Shown here in pieces: positions 42,979-50,718 of a DNA stretch of 64,000 nucleotides (position 1 is the first letter of the stretch; each line of letters starts with the position of its first letter). The notes under the pieces are model-generated. The model did not search any database and was not told where the DNA came from. It saw only the letters and a program-made list of their open reading frames with translations. Position numbers and translations under genes: made by a program. Location of the stretch: the NCBI RefSeq assembly GCF_900108175.1, contig NZ_FNVO01000004.1, positions 1 through 64,000 on the forward strand, read 5' to 3'. Source of the DNA: Thermomonospora echinospora (GTDB taxonomy: Bacteria; Actinomycetota; Actinomycetes; Streptosporangiales; Streptosporangiaceae).

Positions 42979-43248
42979 GATAGCCATGGAAAACTGCCCG
43001 AACCACACCACACCGTCATAGGGGAGCGCTACGCTGCCTGATTTGTGAAGCAACAGCAGGTAGGGGCCACCTTCACCACAAACCAACGGTGGGGACTCGA
43101 CCACATCCACAACGCGGCCATCACCCCCGCCGAGCCGGACAGGCCCCCCTCCACTGACCGCAGTGGCATCGACGGCTTCTTGCTCACCTTCGGCGACGAC
43201 CAGGCCGCCACCCTCCGCACCGACCCGAACCGGAACCTCACTGCATGA
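42979..43248 (+). pseudogene. C-terminal remnant of a second hsdR
   Basis: The frame ending at the TGA at 43246-43248 encodes the last about 88 residues of an HsdR: PEPHHTVIGERYAA, a TGA where the intact protein has Trp, then FVKQQQVGATFTTNQRWGLD and IDGFLLTFGDDQAATLRTDP, ending NRNLTA. This aligns along its length with the C-terminus of the intact HsdR (ERYAAWLARQRQAGVVFTAD to NRNLTA) but is clearly diverged, so it is not a recent copy. Its stop overlaps the hsdS ATG (ATGA), showing that this system once had its own hsdR there. Confidence 0.8.
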
Positions 43249-44588
43249 CAAACCTTCCCTCCGGCTGGATCCGCCTCCCTCTGTGCGAATTGGGCACATG
43301 GTATGGCGGCGGCACCCCCTCGAAGTCCAATCCAGAATTCTGGGATGATGGCACGGTTCCTTGGCTGTCCCCTAAGGACATGAATGCCGATGTCATCTCG
43401 GGAACGCGAGATCACATCACCGAAGTTGCGGTTCAAAATTCGCCCGTGCGCGTAGTTCCCGAGAATTCTGTTGCAGTCGTTGTTCGATCAGGGATCTTGG
43501 AGCGCAAAGTTCCCATTGGCCTGGTGTCCTTTGCTGTAACGCTCAATCAGGACATGAAGGCAATTTCTCCAGGGCCCTGGCTTGATGCGCGATGGCTGTC
43601 CTGGGGGCTTCGTTCGCTGGAGAAATATATCCTTCGTAACTGCCGAAAATCGGGAACAACAGTAGCCTCCATAGAGACGAAACGTCTCATGGATCTTAAA
43701 TTCCCTGTCCCTCCACTCGCTGAGCAACGCCGCATCGTCGCCGCCCTCGAAGACCACCTCTCTCACCTCGACGCGGCTACGGCTGGATGTTCCACTGCTG
43801 GTGCCCGCATACCTCTACTGCGAAGATCTGCACTCCAGGCGCTGCGCCAACGAGCCCTTCAGTGTAAAGCAGAGCTTCTTCCGCTCGGGACGATAGCCAC
43901 AACAAGCCTGGGCAAGATGCTGGACTCCAAGCGGAACGAAGGGGAGCCAACCCCCTACTTGCGGAATATAAATGTTCGGTGGGGTTCATTTGATCTGGCC
44001 AATATCGAGACTGTGCCAATGCCTGAGGAGCAGCGCACCAAGTTCTCCCTCCGAGAGGGTGACTTGCTTGTCTGTGAGGGTGGGGAGCCTGGGCGTTGCG
44101 CCATATGGCCAGGTGGGTACGAGCTAATGACTTACCAAAAGGCGCTACATCGGATTCGTCCTGGAGATCGGATAACCTCGGAATGGCTGGCTCTGATGAT
44201 CGAGGAATCGATCCGCAACGGCCGTGCCGTCGGGATGTTCACCGGGACGACGATTAAGCATTTGCCACAGGAGAAACTGAGAATGCTCAACATTCCTGTT
44301 CCCTCGCGGGAGGTTCAAGAGGACCTGCTTGCTGACTTCGCTGAGACTGCTCAAACAGTGGAGCGTTTTTCTAACGCTCTTGCGACTTCAGAACACAAGA
44401 GTGAGCACCTGCGGCGGGCGCTGCTGGCGGAGGCGTTCGCGGGGCGGTTGGTGGAGCAGGATCCGGCGGATGAGCCCGCCTCGGTGTTGCTGGAGCGGAT
44501 TCGGGCCGAGCGGGCGGCGGGGCAGCCCGTACGGCGGGCGCGGCGGGGCAAGGGCGAGAAGGCACCTCAGAAAGAGACGTTGCTGTGA
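43245..44588 (+). CDS. hsdS: type I restriction specificity subunit S
   Basis: A 447-residue HsdS with two target-recognition domains, the first at about 1-165 (GTWYGGGTPSKSNPEFWDDG, VPWLSPKDMN) and the second at about 210-370, separated by conserved helices (PPLAEQRRIVAALEDHLSHL) and ending with a second conserved helix region (LLADFAETAQTVERF, LRRALLAEAFAGRLV). These choose the bipartite DNA target for HsdM/HsdR. The recognition domains have visibly lower GC and rarer codons than the flanking genes, as expected for exchanged specificity modules. Overlaps hsdM by GTGA. Confidence 0.95.
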   Translation: MTNLPSGWIRLPLCELGTWYGGGTPSKSNPEFWDDGTVPWLSPKDMNADVISGTRDHITEVAVQNSPVRVVPENSVAVVVRSGILERKVPIGLVSFAVTLNQDMKAISPGPWLDARWLSWGLRSLEKYILRNCRKSGTTVASIETKRLMDLKFPVPPLAEQRRIVAALEDHLSHLDAATAGCSTAGARIPLLRRSALQALRQRALQCKAELLPLGTIATTSLGKMLDSKRNEGEPTPYLRNINVRWGSFDLANIETVPMPEEQRTKFSLREGDLLVCEGGEPGRCAIWPGGYELMTYQKALHRIRPGDRITSEWLALMIEESIRNGRAVGMFTGTTIKHLPQEKLRMLNIPVPSREVQEDLLADFAETAQTVERFSNALATSEHKSEHLRRALLAEAFAGRLVEQDPADEPASVLLERIRAERAAGQPVRRARRGKGEKAPQKETLL

Positions 44589-46111
44589 GCACTCCGGAGA
44601 CGCGGCGGCTGGTCGCGAAGCTGTGGAACTACTGCGATGTGCTGCGGGACGACGGGGTCTCCACGATCGACTACGTGGAGCAGCTCACGTTCCTGCTGTT
44701 CCTGAAGATGGGGCATGAGCGGGCCAACCGGAAGAGCTTCCCGGACCTGGCGCTCAAGCCGGTGGGGGACGCCTGGCAGTCCCTGTTGGACGCCGATGGC
44801 CAGGAGCTGGAGGACACCTACAACCATGTGCTGCGGGAGTTCGGGCAGCGCAAGGACACGCTCGGGGTCATCTTCCGCAAGGCGCAGAACCGGATCCAGG
44901 ACCCGGCCAAGCTCAAAAAGCTGATCGCCGACCTGATCGGCAAGGAGCAGTGGTCCAGCCAGGGCGTCGATGTGAAGGGCGACGCCTACGAGGAGTTGCT
45001 CGCCAAGGGGGCCGAGGACGTCAAGTCCGGGGCCGGGCAGTACTTCACGCCCCGTGAGCTGATCGCCGCCATGGTGGACTGCGTCCGGCCCGGCCCGGAC
45101 GACACCGTCTGCGACCCGGCCTGCGGTACGGGCGGGTTCCTGCTGGGGGCGTACGACTACATCCAGCGGCACCACAGCGGCGACCTGACGCCCGAGCAGC
45201 GTGACCGGCTCGCCGGGGGCGGCATCAGCGGGGTCGAGCTGGTGGACGGTACGGCCCGGCTGGCGGCGATGAACATGCTGCTGCACGGCATCGGCAAGCC
45301 CACCGGCCGTTCACTGATCGAGGTCCGCGACGCGCTGGCCGAGCCGTCCCACCTGTATCCCAGCGTGGTCCTGGCCAACCCGCCGTTCGGCCGCAAGTCG
45401 TCCATCACCGTCGTCGGCGAGGACGGGCGGGCCGGCCGGGAGGACATCGAGTACACCCGGCAGGACTTCTGGGTCACCACCAAGAACAAGCAGCTCAACT
45501 TCGTCCAGCACATCGCCTCCATGCTCGGCATCCCCGGCCGCGCCGCCGTCGTGCTGCCCGACAACGTGCTGTTCGAGGGCGGGGCGGGGGAGACGATCCG
45601 GCGGCGGCTGCTCAAGCAGTTCGACGTGCACACCCTGCTGCGGCTGCCGACCGGCATCTTCTACGCCGGTGGCGTCAAGGCCAACGTGCTGTTCTTCGAC
45701 AAGAAGCCCGCCCGGCCGGACGTGCCCTGGACCTCCACGCTGTGGGTGTACGACTTCCGTACCGGCCAGCACTTCACCCTCAAGCAGAACCGGCTCACCC
45801 GCGCCCACCTGGACGACTTCGTCACGTGCTACCGGCCTGGCGAGCCCCACCACACCCGCGAGGAAACCGAGCGGTTCAAGCCGTTCACCTACGACGAGCT
45901 GATCGCCCGCGACAAGGTCAACCTCGACATCACCTGGCTGAAGGACCCGAGCCTGGAGGACGCCGACAGCCTCCTGCCGCCCGACGTCATCGCCCGCGAG
46001 ATCGTCGAGGACCTCACCGCCGCCCTCGCCGAGTTCACCGCCATCGCCGAAGCCCTCGAACAGACCAAGGACCGGCCCGGCGACCCCGACCAGCCCCCCG
46101 AAGAAGACTGA
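44585..46111 (+). CDS. hsdM: type I DNA methyltransferase subunit M
   Basis: A 508-residue N6-adenine methyltransferase. N-terminal helical domain (LWNYCDVLRDDGVSTIDYVE), then AGQYFTPRELIAAMVD, SAM motif DPACGTGGFLLGAYDY (about 177) and catalytic NPPFG (about 266). Starts with GTG overlapping the hsdS stop. With HsdS it methylates the host target; with the HsdR at 30837 it would form the restriction complex. Gene order here is hsdS-hsdM, with remains of hsdR in front. Confidence 0.96.
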   Translation: MSTPETRRLVAKLWNYCDVLRDDGVSTIDYVEQLTFLLFLKMGHERANRKSFPDLALKPVGDAWQSLLDADGQELEDTYNHVLREFGQRKDTLGVIFRKAQNRIQDPAKLKKLIADLIGKEQWSSQGVDVKGDAYEELLAKGAEDVKSGAGQYFTPRELIAAMVDCVRPGPDDTVCDPACGTGGFLLGAYDYIQRHHSGDLTPEQRDRLAGGGISGVELVDGTARLAAMNMLLHGIGKPTGRSLIEVRDALAEPSHLYPSVVLANPPFGRKSSITVVGEDGRAGREDIEYTRQDFWVTTKNKQLNFVQHIASMLGIPGRAAVVLPDNVLFEGGAGETIRRRLLKQFDVHTLLRLPTGIFYAGGVKANVLFFDKKPARPDVPWTSTLWVYDFRTGQHFTLKQNRLTRAHLDDFVTCYRPGEPHHTREETERFKPFTYDELIARDKVNLDITWLKDPSLEDADSLLPPDVIAREIVEDLTAALAEFTAIAEALEQTKDRPGDPDQPPEED

Positions 46112-46140
46112 CCACCCCAAGCAGGCACCCGGCCTCACAC

Positions 46141-46250
46141 GTCCTCGAACGCGGCAGGGGTCATGCCTGCGGGGCGGAGGGGACGAGGTCGAGAGTTCGG
46201 GGCTGTGGTGGTCGAGCCGGCCGGTCAGCCAGGGGCCGTCGTCGGGGCGC
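46141..46250 (-). pseudogene. duplicated 3' end of the phosphotransferase gene
   Basis: About 110 bases match 48344-48453, the 3' end of the phosphotransferase gene at 48364 and its flank, at nearly nine of ten positions. Shared landmarks: GGGGTCATGCCT, GGAGGGGACGAGGTCGAG and AGCCGGTCAGCCAGGG-type blocks. The translated part (DDGPWLTGRLDHHSPEL) lacks the rest of the kinase and is frameshifted near its end. The two copies are direct repeats flanking 46.25-48.34 kb. Confidence 0.75.
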
Positions 46251-46485
46251 GGGTCATCGCCACTGGCCGTTCTGGTGCGGGTGGGGCGTCACACGAAGCC
46301 CCGGTCAGCCGATGAGGTTCACGGTGCGGCGGAAGGTGGTGGCGGCCTCCGGATTCGCGCGGATCCTGCGCCGGCCGGCGGTCTCGTCCTCGTCCATGTC
46401 GACCTGGCCGACCAGGTCGTGAGGCCGTTCTGGCCTGGTAGCCGCGACACGGAACCGCTGACGGGTCAGGTCCGTTGGAGGGATC
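46251..46485. other. intergenic stretch after the duplicated fragment
   Basis: No gene supported. A minus-strand frame (VDMDEDETAGRRRIRANPEA at about 46310-46400) reads like a protein end but has no credible start, and may be another fragment of this scrambled region. Confidence 0.3.
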
Positions 46486-46803
46486 GTGGCAGCCATCGCG
46501 TTCATGACGATCCCCGGGCTGGTGATAGCGCTGGTCGCCTTCGCCGTCCTCGATCGTGTCGGCCTGTGGGCGCATCGCAGGTTCCGTCTGCCTTGGAGGC
46601 GGGACGAGGTGGGCCGCCCGATCTCCGCGGTCGCTCTCGGCGAACTGGACGTCTTCTTCCACGGCACGCACCGCCATCAGCAGGAGCAGCGCCGCTCCTC
46701 ACTGATGCTGCGAGACGAGGAGAACGACGGTGCACCCCCACGCACGCACATCGACCTCAACGCCGGAACCGCCATCGTGCGGCGCCCGTCCGACCTCGCC
46801 TGA
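46486..46803 (+). CDS. small DUF6191-like membrane-anchored protein
   Basis: A 105-residue protein starting with GTG after GGAGGG. One hydrophobic helix (FMTIPGLVIALVAFAVLDRV) is followed by WAHRRFRLPWRRDE, ALGELDVFFHGTHRHQQEQR and a conserved-looking end GTAIVRRP. This is the pattern of the actinobacterial DUF6191 family (from memory). Role unknown; the HGxxHxxxQ motif could bind metal. Confidence 0.72.
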   Translation: MAAIAFMTIPGLVIALVAFAVLDRVGLWAHRRFRLPWRRDEVGRPISAVALGELDVFFHGTHRHQQEQRRSSLMLRDEENDGAPPRTHIDLNAGTAIVRRPSDLA

Positions 46804-46990
46804 TCAGAACGGGTAGCGGTACCGGCGGTCCTTCACGTGCTCGTAGACGGCGCGTAGCCATGGCTCACGGACCTCGGGGAGCCGGGCCAGGGTGTGCAGG
46901 AACACGCCCCAGCCGGGCGCCCGGCCCAGCACCACACAGGCCGGGCACCCGACCCGCCATCGGCACCGCTGCCGGGTGTGGGAACACCGC
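46804..46990 (-). pseudogene. 3' fragment of an unidentified gene
   Basis: The minus-strand frame ending at the TGA at 46804 reads WRVGCPACVVLGRAPGWGVF, then RLPEVREPWLRAVYEHVKDR and RYRYPF, which looks like a genuine protein C-terminus with a CPAC metal-binding pair. No start codon with ribosome-binding site is found, and the upstream sequence changes character near 46990. Called a fragment; family unknown. Confidence 0.3.
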
Positions 46991-47129
46991 TCACGCCGAC
47001 CAGCCCCGCTGGAGTTGCGGCTCGGTCACCTCGACCTCGGCCTCGCGGCCATGAGCAGGGCCACGAAGACGGATCTGGAGACGGGGCGGGAAGGTGTAGG
47101 CGCCGGTACTGGTGGCGGGGAAGGCGGGA

Positions 47130-47558
47130 TCAGTCCCGGTCGGCACCGTTGTCGATGCGCTGCTGGAGTTGGGCGTTGATGCGCTGGGCTTCGGCGAGCT
47201 GGTCTTCCAGGATGATGATGCGGCAGGCCGCTTCCAGCGCGGTGCCCTGGTCGACCAGGTCGCGGGCGCGTTGGGCCAGGCGCAGCTGGTAGCGGGAGTA
47301 GCGGCGGTGCCCGCCGGGCGAGCGTTGCGGGACGAACAGCTTGGCGGCGTCCAGGCCGCGTAGGAACCCCGGGGTGACGCCGAGGATTTCGGCGGCCCGG
47401 CCCATGCTGTAGGCGGGGTAGTCCTCATCGTCGAGCTTGTCGTCCAGCCTGCTGTCGAGCCCGGTGGCGGGGTCGTCCGGCACCGGACCAGGCTGGGCGG
47501 GGCGCGGGTCGCGGGGTGCTGGGTGGGTGCCGGGCCTGACCGGCTGAGGTGCTCTCAC
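47130..47558 (-). CDS. MerR-family transcriptional regulator
   Basis: A 142-residue protein starting at the GTG at 47558, six bases after GGAAGG. MerR helix-turn-helix: YSMGRAAEILGVTPGFLRGL, KLFVPQRSPGGHRRYSRYQL, then helix RLAQRARDLVDQGTALEAAC and a C-terminal coiled coil (EDQLAEAQRINAQLQQRID) for dimerisation. No effector domain or Cys cluster is seen. A disordered Pro-rich N-terminus of about 45 residues precedes the HTH. It resembles HspR/BldC-type small MerR proteins. Confidence 0.85.
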   Translation of the reverse strand: MRAPQPVRPGTHPAPRDPRPAQPGPVPDDPATGLDSRLDDKLDDEDYPAYSMGRAAEILGVTPGFLRGLDAAKLFVPQRSPGGHRRYSRYQLRLAQRARDLVDQGTALEAACRIIILEDQLAEAQRINAQLQQRIDNGADRD

Positions 47559-48183
47559 AAAACCTTCCGTACTGTCGTGGGCGTGTCGGCGCCGGATGGG
47601 GTTTCGGGAGAAGCGACGGGGCCCCGGCGCCAAAGGGCGGCGCCGGGGCCATGAGGTACAACACCATCTATCCGGCGCTGCGGCCGGTTGTCTTCCGCGC
47701 CTGCCGCCTGGGGCGGGGGCGCGAGGATCGCGGATGCGTGACCGTAGACCACCGTCCAATCTATGGGGCTGCGGTACCCGCGCGGCGTGACTGGAGCCGA
47801 CTGCGGGCGATCCCGATGGTGCCGCCAACCTCCTTCCGTGTTCTCCCTACCTGTGTTCTTGCCATCACTTGCATTCGTGCGCCCGGCGGCCCGTTGGCCG
47901 CCGGCTCCGCGGCCGGCTGCCGGGGTCCCTTCCACTGCGTTGACCCCGGCACGCCCGGCCTGCGTCATCCATCTCACCGGGCAGTTCGTCATCTGCCGCG
48001 TCTCATGGACTTGTTCCTCTTCGATGACAGGAACCATACCCCACACCGCAGTGAATATCTACCTTGAGCGGCAGAGGTTTTCGGAGATCGACTGATGCGA
48101 TTGCCTGCCCGCCCCACATCACCAGGCCAGGCCATCGACAAGCCACCCGTGGCGGAGGAGCTGCGGTGCGGCACCCTGTAAGC
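47559..48183. other. 625-bp gap with hairpin, no supported gene
   Basis: GC is lower here than in neighbouring genes and no frame shows coding character. A perfect 12-bp hairpin lies at 47620-47650 (GGCCCCGGCGCC, loop AAAGGGC, GGCGCCGGGGCC), upstream of the MerR gene start on its 5' side. A plus-strand ATG at 47652 opens MRYNTIYPALRPVVFRACRL but soon loses protein-like character. Confidence 0.4.
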
Positions 48184-48351
48184 GGACCTACGCCCGGCCC
48201 CAGCGGCTACGACGCCGAGCTGCGGCGGTACGCGCGTCCGGGCTTCGACCTGTTGAAGGTGGACGTGGAGGGGCGTGAGGCCGGGGTGCTGGCCTCCGCT
48301 GACCTGGCGTACTGGCGGCCTCGGGCGCTGTCGGTCCCGGCGCGTCCTTGA
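48184..48351 (+). pseudogene. FkbM-type methyltransferase fragment
   Basis: About 55 codons include FDLLKVDVEGREAGVLASAD and LAYWRPRALSV, the end of the SAM-methyltransferase FkbM signature (LLKIDVEG-x-E-x-xVL). Nothing upstream encodes the SAM-binding part, so this is a truncated remnant. It ends at the start of the copied phosphotransferase 3' repeat (48344), consistent with a rearrangement junction. Confidence 0.5.
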
Positions 48352-48363
48352 GCGCGCCGGGGG

Positions 48364-49260
48364 TCATGCCTCCGGTACGGAGGGGACGAGGTCGAGCAGT
48401 TCGGGACTGTGCTGGTCGAGCCAGCCGGTCAGCCAGGGACCGTCGTTGGGGCCGTCCTCGTCAAAGGTGTCGATCAGGCGGCGCAGCATCATCAGCGGCA
48501 GCACCACATCCAGCGCCTCGGAGTCGATGGGGCCGTACCCGTCCAGCAGCGGGCCAGGAGCGGCGCCGTGCGGCAGATCGACCGCCATGGCCCAGGCCAG
48601 GTCGAGCATGGGCGGACCGATGTCAACGGCTCCCGGATCGAGCACGGCCACGAGTTCGTCCCCCTGGAACAGCACGTTATGCCCGACGGCGAGGTCACCG
48701 TGAATCGCGGTCATCCGCCGGCCTCGGCAGGCGTCGTCGAACCGTTTGGAGATCTCCGCGTAGGCGCCAGGTGCCAGGCGGCGGGCCGTTCCCAGCAGGA
48801 CTCCGAGCGCGCCGGGACCGTCCAGGCGCAGGCCCCCGGCCGGGCCGTGGTCGTGCCAGCGGCGCAACTGGTCGCCCAGGGCTCGTTGCTGTGCTGCGGT
48901 GGGCCGGTCACCGGGCTGCCCGTCGTGGAAGGTGTGTACCACCCACCATGCCTGGCCTTCGGGAGTGGGGACGGTGCCGTGGTCCAACAGGCGGGGTGCG
49001 CGGACACCGGCCTCCTGACGCATTCGTTCCAGCCGCAGCATGGTCTCCAGCCGTTCGTGCCGACGATGCTGCACCTTGATGATCGTGTGCTGCCCCCGAA
49101 TCGTGGTGCGGGTGCCGTCCGGCCTCTGGCGTGGCCCGTCGAAGGCGGCACTGGCCAATGCCGCCCGCTCCGCCGCGGCCACCTCGGCGGGTAATAAAGA
49201 CGCGGTGGGGATGACCGCCCCGGTGTCACCGACGTCAAGGGGGGCGCACAGCTCGTTCAC
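48364..49260 (-). CDS. aminoglycoside phosphotransferase-like kinase
   Basis: A 298-residue APH-fold protein starting at the GTG at 49260, preceded by GGGAGGG and overlapping the stop of an upstream short frame (GTGA). Candidate ATP lysine K62 in HTIIKVQH; catalytic loop IHGDLAVGHN with H187, D189 and N195; metal Asp D208 in VLDPGAVDIGPP. The 3' end is partly duplicated at 46141-46250. Substrate unknown. In actinomycetes, this subfamily often follows an XRE/TPR regulator, remains of which may be the upstream frame. Confidence 0.85.
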   Translation of the reverse strand: MNELCAPLDVGDTGAVIPTASLLPAEVAAAERAALASAAFDGPRQRPDGTRTTIRGQHTIIKVQHRRHERLETMLRLERMRQEAGVRAPRLLDHGTVPTPEGQAWWVVHTFHDGQPGDRPTAAQQRALGDQLRRWHDHGPAGGLRLDGPGALGVLLGTARRLAPGAYAEISKRFDDACRGRRMTAIHGDLAVGHNVLFQGDELVAVLDPGAVDIGPPMLDLAWAMAVDLPHGAAPGPLLDGYGPIDSEALDVVLPLMMLRRLIDTFDEDGPNDGPWLTGWLDQHSPELLDLVPSVPEA

Positions 49261-49457
49261 CAGGCCATCCCTCCCAGCCGCCGCAGCGGTTCGAGCATCT
49301 CCCCGTGTGAGGGTAGGTGAATCGAGCCAGCCGACCGGAGCGAAGCCGAACAGATCCACGCCCAGCTCCGTAGGCGGCTTCGCGCCGCGGTGAGCAGTCC
49401 GGCCGCGCGGTCGTGCTCGCCGCGCAGCGCCTGCGCCAGGCGGCCGCCATGCCGCAC
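49257..49457 (-). pseudogene. short frame coupled to the kinase, likely regulator remnant
   Basis: A 66-codon frame ends in TGA overlapping the kinase GTG. Its first third (GRLAQALRGEHDRAAGLLTA) resembles the TPR-like C-terminus of XRE regulators; the rest is not recognisable, and no DNA-binding part exists upstream, where the hydrolase gene ends 22 bases away. Probably a truncated regulator, but a small gene cannot be excluded. Confidence 0.3.
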
Positions 49458-49478
49458 TGGGCCAGGCCGTGGCCGGGG

Positions 49479-50465
49479 TCAGGTGGGTAGGGAGGAGAGC
49501 CAGCCGGTCAGGAGGTCGTTGACCTGCGTGGGGCGTTCCTGCTGGATCCAGTGGCCGCAGCCGTCGAGGATGTGGGAGGAGACCAGGCCCGGCAGGGTGG
49601 CGGGGTAGGCCGTGATGGCGTCGGCCATCCAGGTGGTGGAGGCGTCCAGCGCACCGCCGATGAACAGGGACGGCTGGGTGATGGGGGCACCGTCGAAGTC
49701 GGCGAGGTCCGCCCAGTCCCGGTCCACGTTCCGGTAGCGGTTCAGTGCCCCGCTCATACCGGTCCGTTCGAATTCCGCGGCGTAGACATCGAGGTCGTCC
49801 TCGCTGAGCCAGGCGGGCAGCCGGCCGGCCGGGAACCGGTCGCGCAGCGTCCCGCCCGTGGAGACGAAGTGCGGATCCGGGGCGTCGGCGGGCGGCATGG
49901 TGTCGGCGGACAGGGCGGCGTAGAAGCCGGCGAGCCAGCCGCGGACGTCCGGCTCGATCTCGGCCTCGGCCCGGCCGGGCTGCTGGAAATAGCTGACGTA
50001 GAACTCCTCCGCTCCGCCCATCCGCGCGAAGATCTCGCTGGGCCGTGGCCCGCCGCGCGGGGCGTAGGGCACGCTCAGCAGCCCGACCGCGCGGAAGACG
50101 TCGGGCCTCACCAGCGCGGAGTTCGCGGCGATGGTCGCGCCCCAGTCGTGACCCACGATCACCGCCGTCCGCTCACCCAGAGCGCGCACCACGGCGACGT
50201 TGTCCTCGACCAGCTCCAGCATCCGGTAGGCGGCCACGTCCGCGGGCTTGGAAGAGCGGCCGTAGCCACGGACATCGACGGCGACGGCCCGGTAACCGGC
50301 CGCGGCCAGCACCGGCAACTGGTGACGCCAGGAGTACCACGACTCGGGAAACCCGTGCACCAGCAGCACCAGCGGCCCGGAGCCCTGCTCCACCAGGTGG
50401 ACACGACCAGCGGAAGACGAGACCAGACGATGCGTGACCGCCATGGCCGGAACGGACTGCGACAT
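49479..50465 (-). CDS. epoxide hydrolase-like alpha/beta hydrolase
   Basis: A 328-residue enzyme starting at the ATG at 50465 (GGGGGAT upstream); M at 50444 is an alternative. Landmarks: oxyanion motif HGFPESWYSWRHQ (37-49), DVRGYGRSSKP, nucleophile D107 in VGHDWGA, a lid with FYVSYFQQPGRAE, and the catalytic His in GCGHWIQQERP near 305. An Asp nucleophile fits soluble epoxide hydrolases or haloalkane dehalogenases; the HGFP motif favours epoxide hydrolase. Cytoplasmic. Confidence 0.88.
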   Translation of the reverse strand: MSQSVPAMAVTHRLVSSSAGRVHLVEQGSGPLVLLVHGFPESWYSWRHQLPVLAAAGYRAVAVDVRGYGRSSKPADVAAYRMLELVEDNVAVVRALGERTAVIVGHDWGATIAANSALVRPDVFRAVGLLSVPYAPRGGPRPSEIFARMGGAEEFYVSYFQQPGRAEAEIEPDVRGWLAGFYAALSADTMPPADAPDPHFVSTGGTLRDRFPAGRLPAWLSEDDLDVYAAEFERTGMSGALNRYRNVDRDWADLADFDGAPITQPSLFIGGALDASTTWMADAITAYPATLPGLVSSHILDGCGHWIQQERPTQVNDLLTGWLSSLPT

Positions 50466-50718
50466 CAATCCCCCAAAACCTTCGATCCTCATGCGCCGAA
50501 CGCAGACCACGGCCACAGCACCGGCCGGCGGCCCTCACATCGATCGTCCGGCACCCGGTGAAACCACCGCGAATCCTGTTGCCACTTCGGCAAACCCCGA
50601 AAGGCGAGCCAGCCGCGCGCACGGCCCGGGCAGGCAGCGCGCGCGGGGTCGACATCTCCGCACACCTGAGCGACGACGGCGTCCGCTTCGACTCCCGCGC
50701 CTGGATCATCACCGCCCG

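Noticed and set aside
47652-48067. Plus-strand frame starting MRYNTIYPALRPVV
   Set aside because: A few acyltransferase-like residues at the start, then loss of coding character; low-GC non-coding gap preferred.
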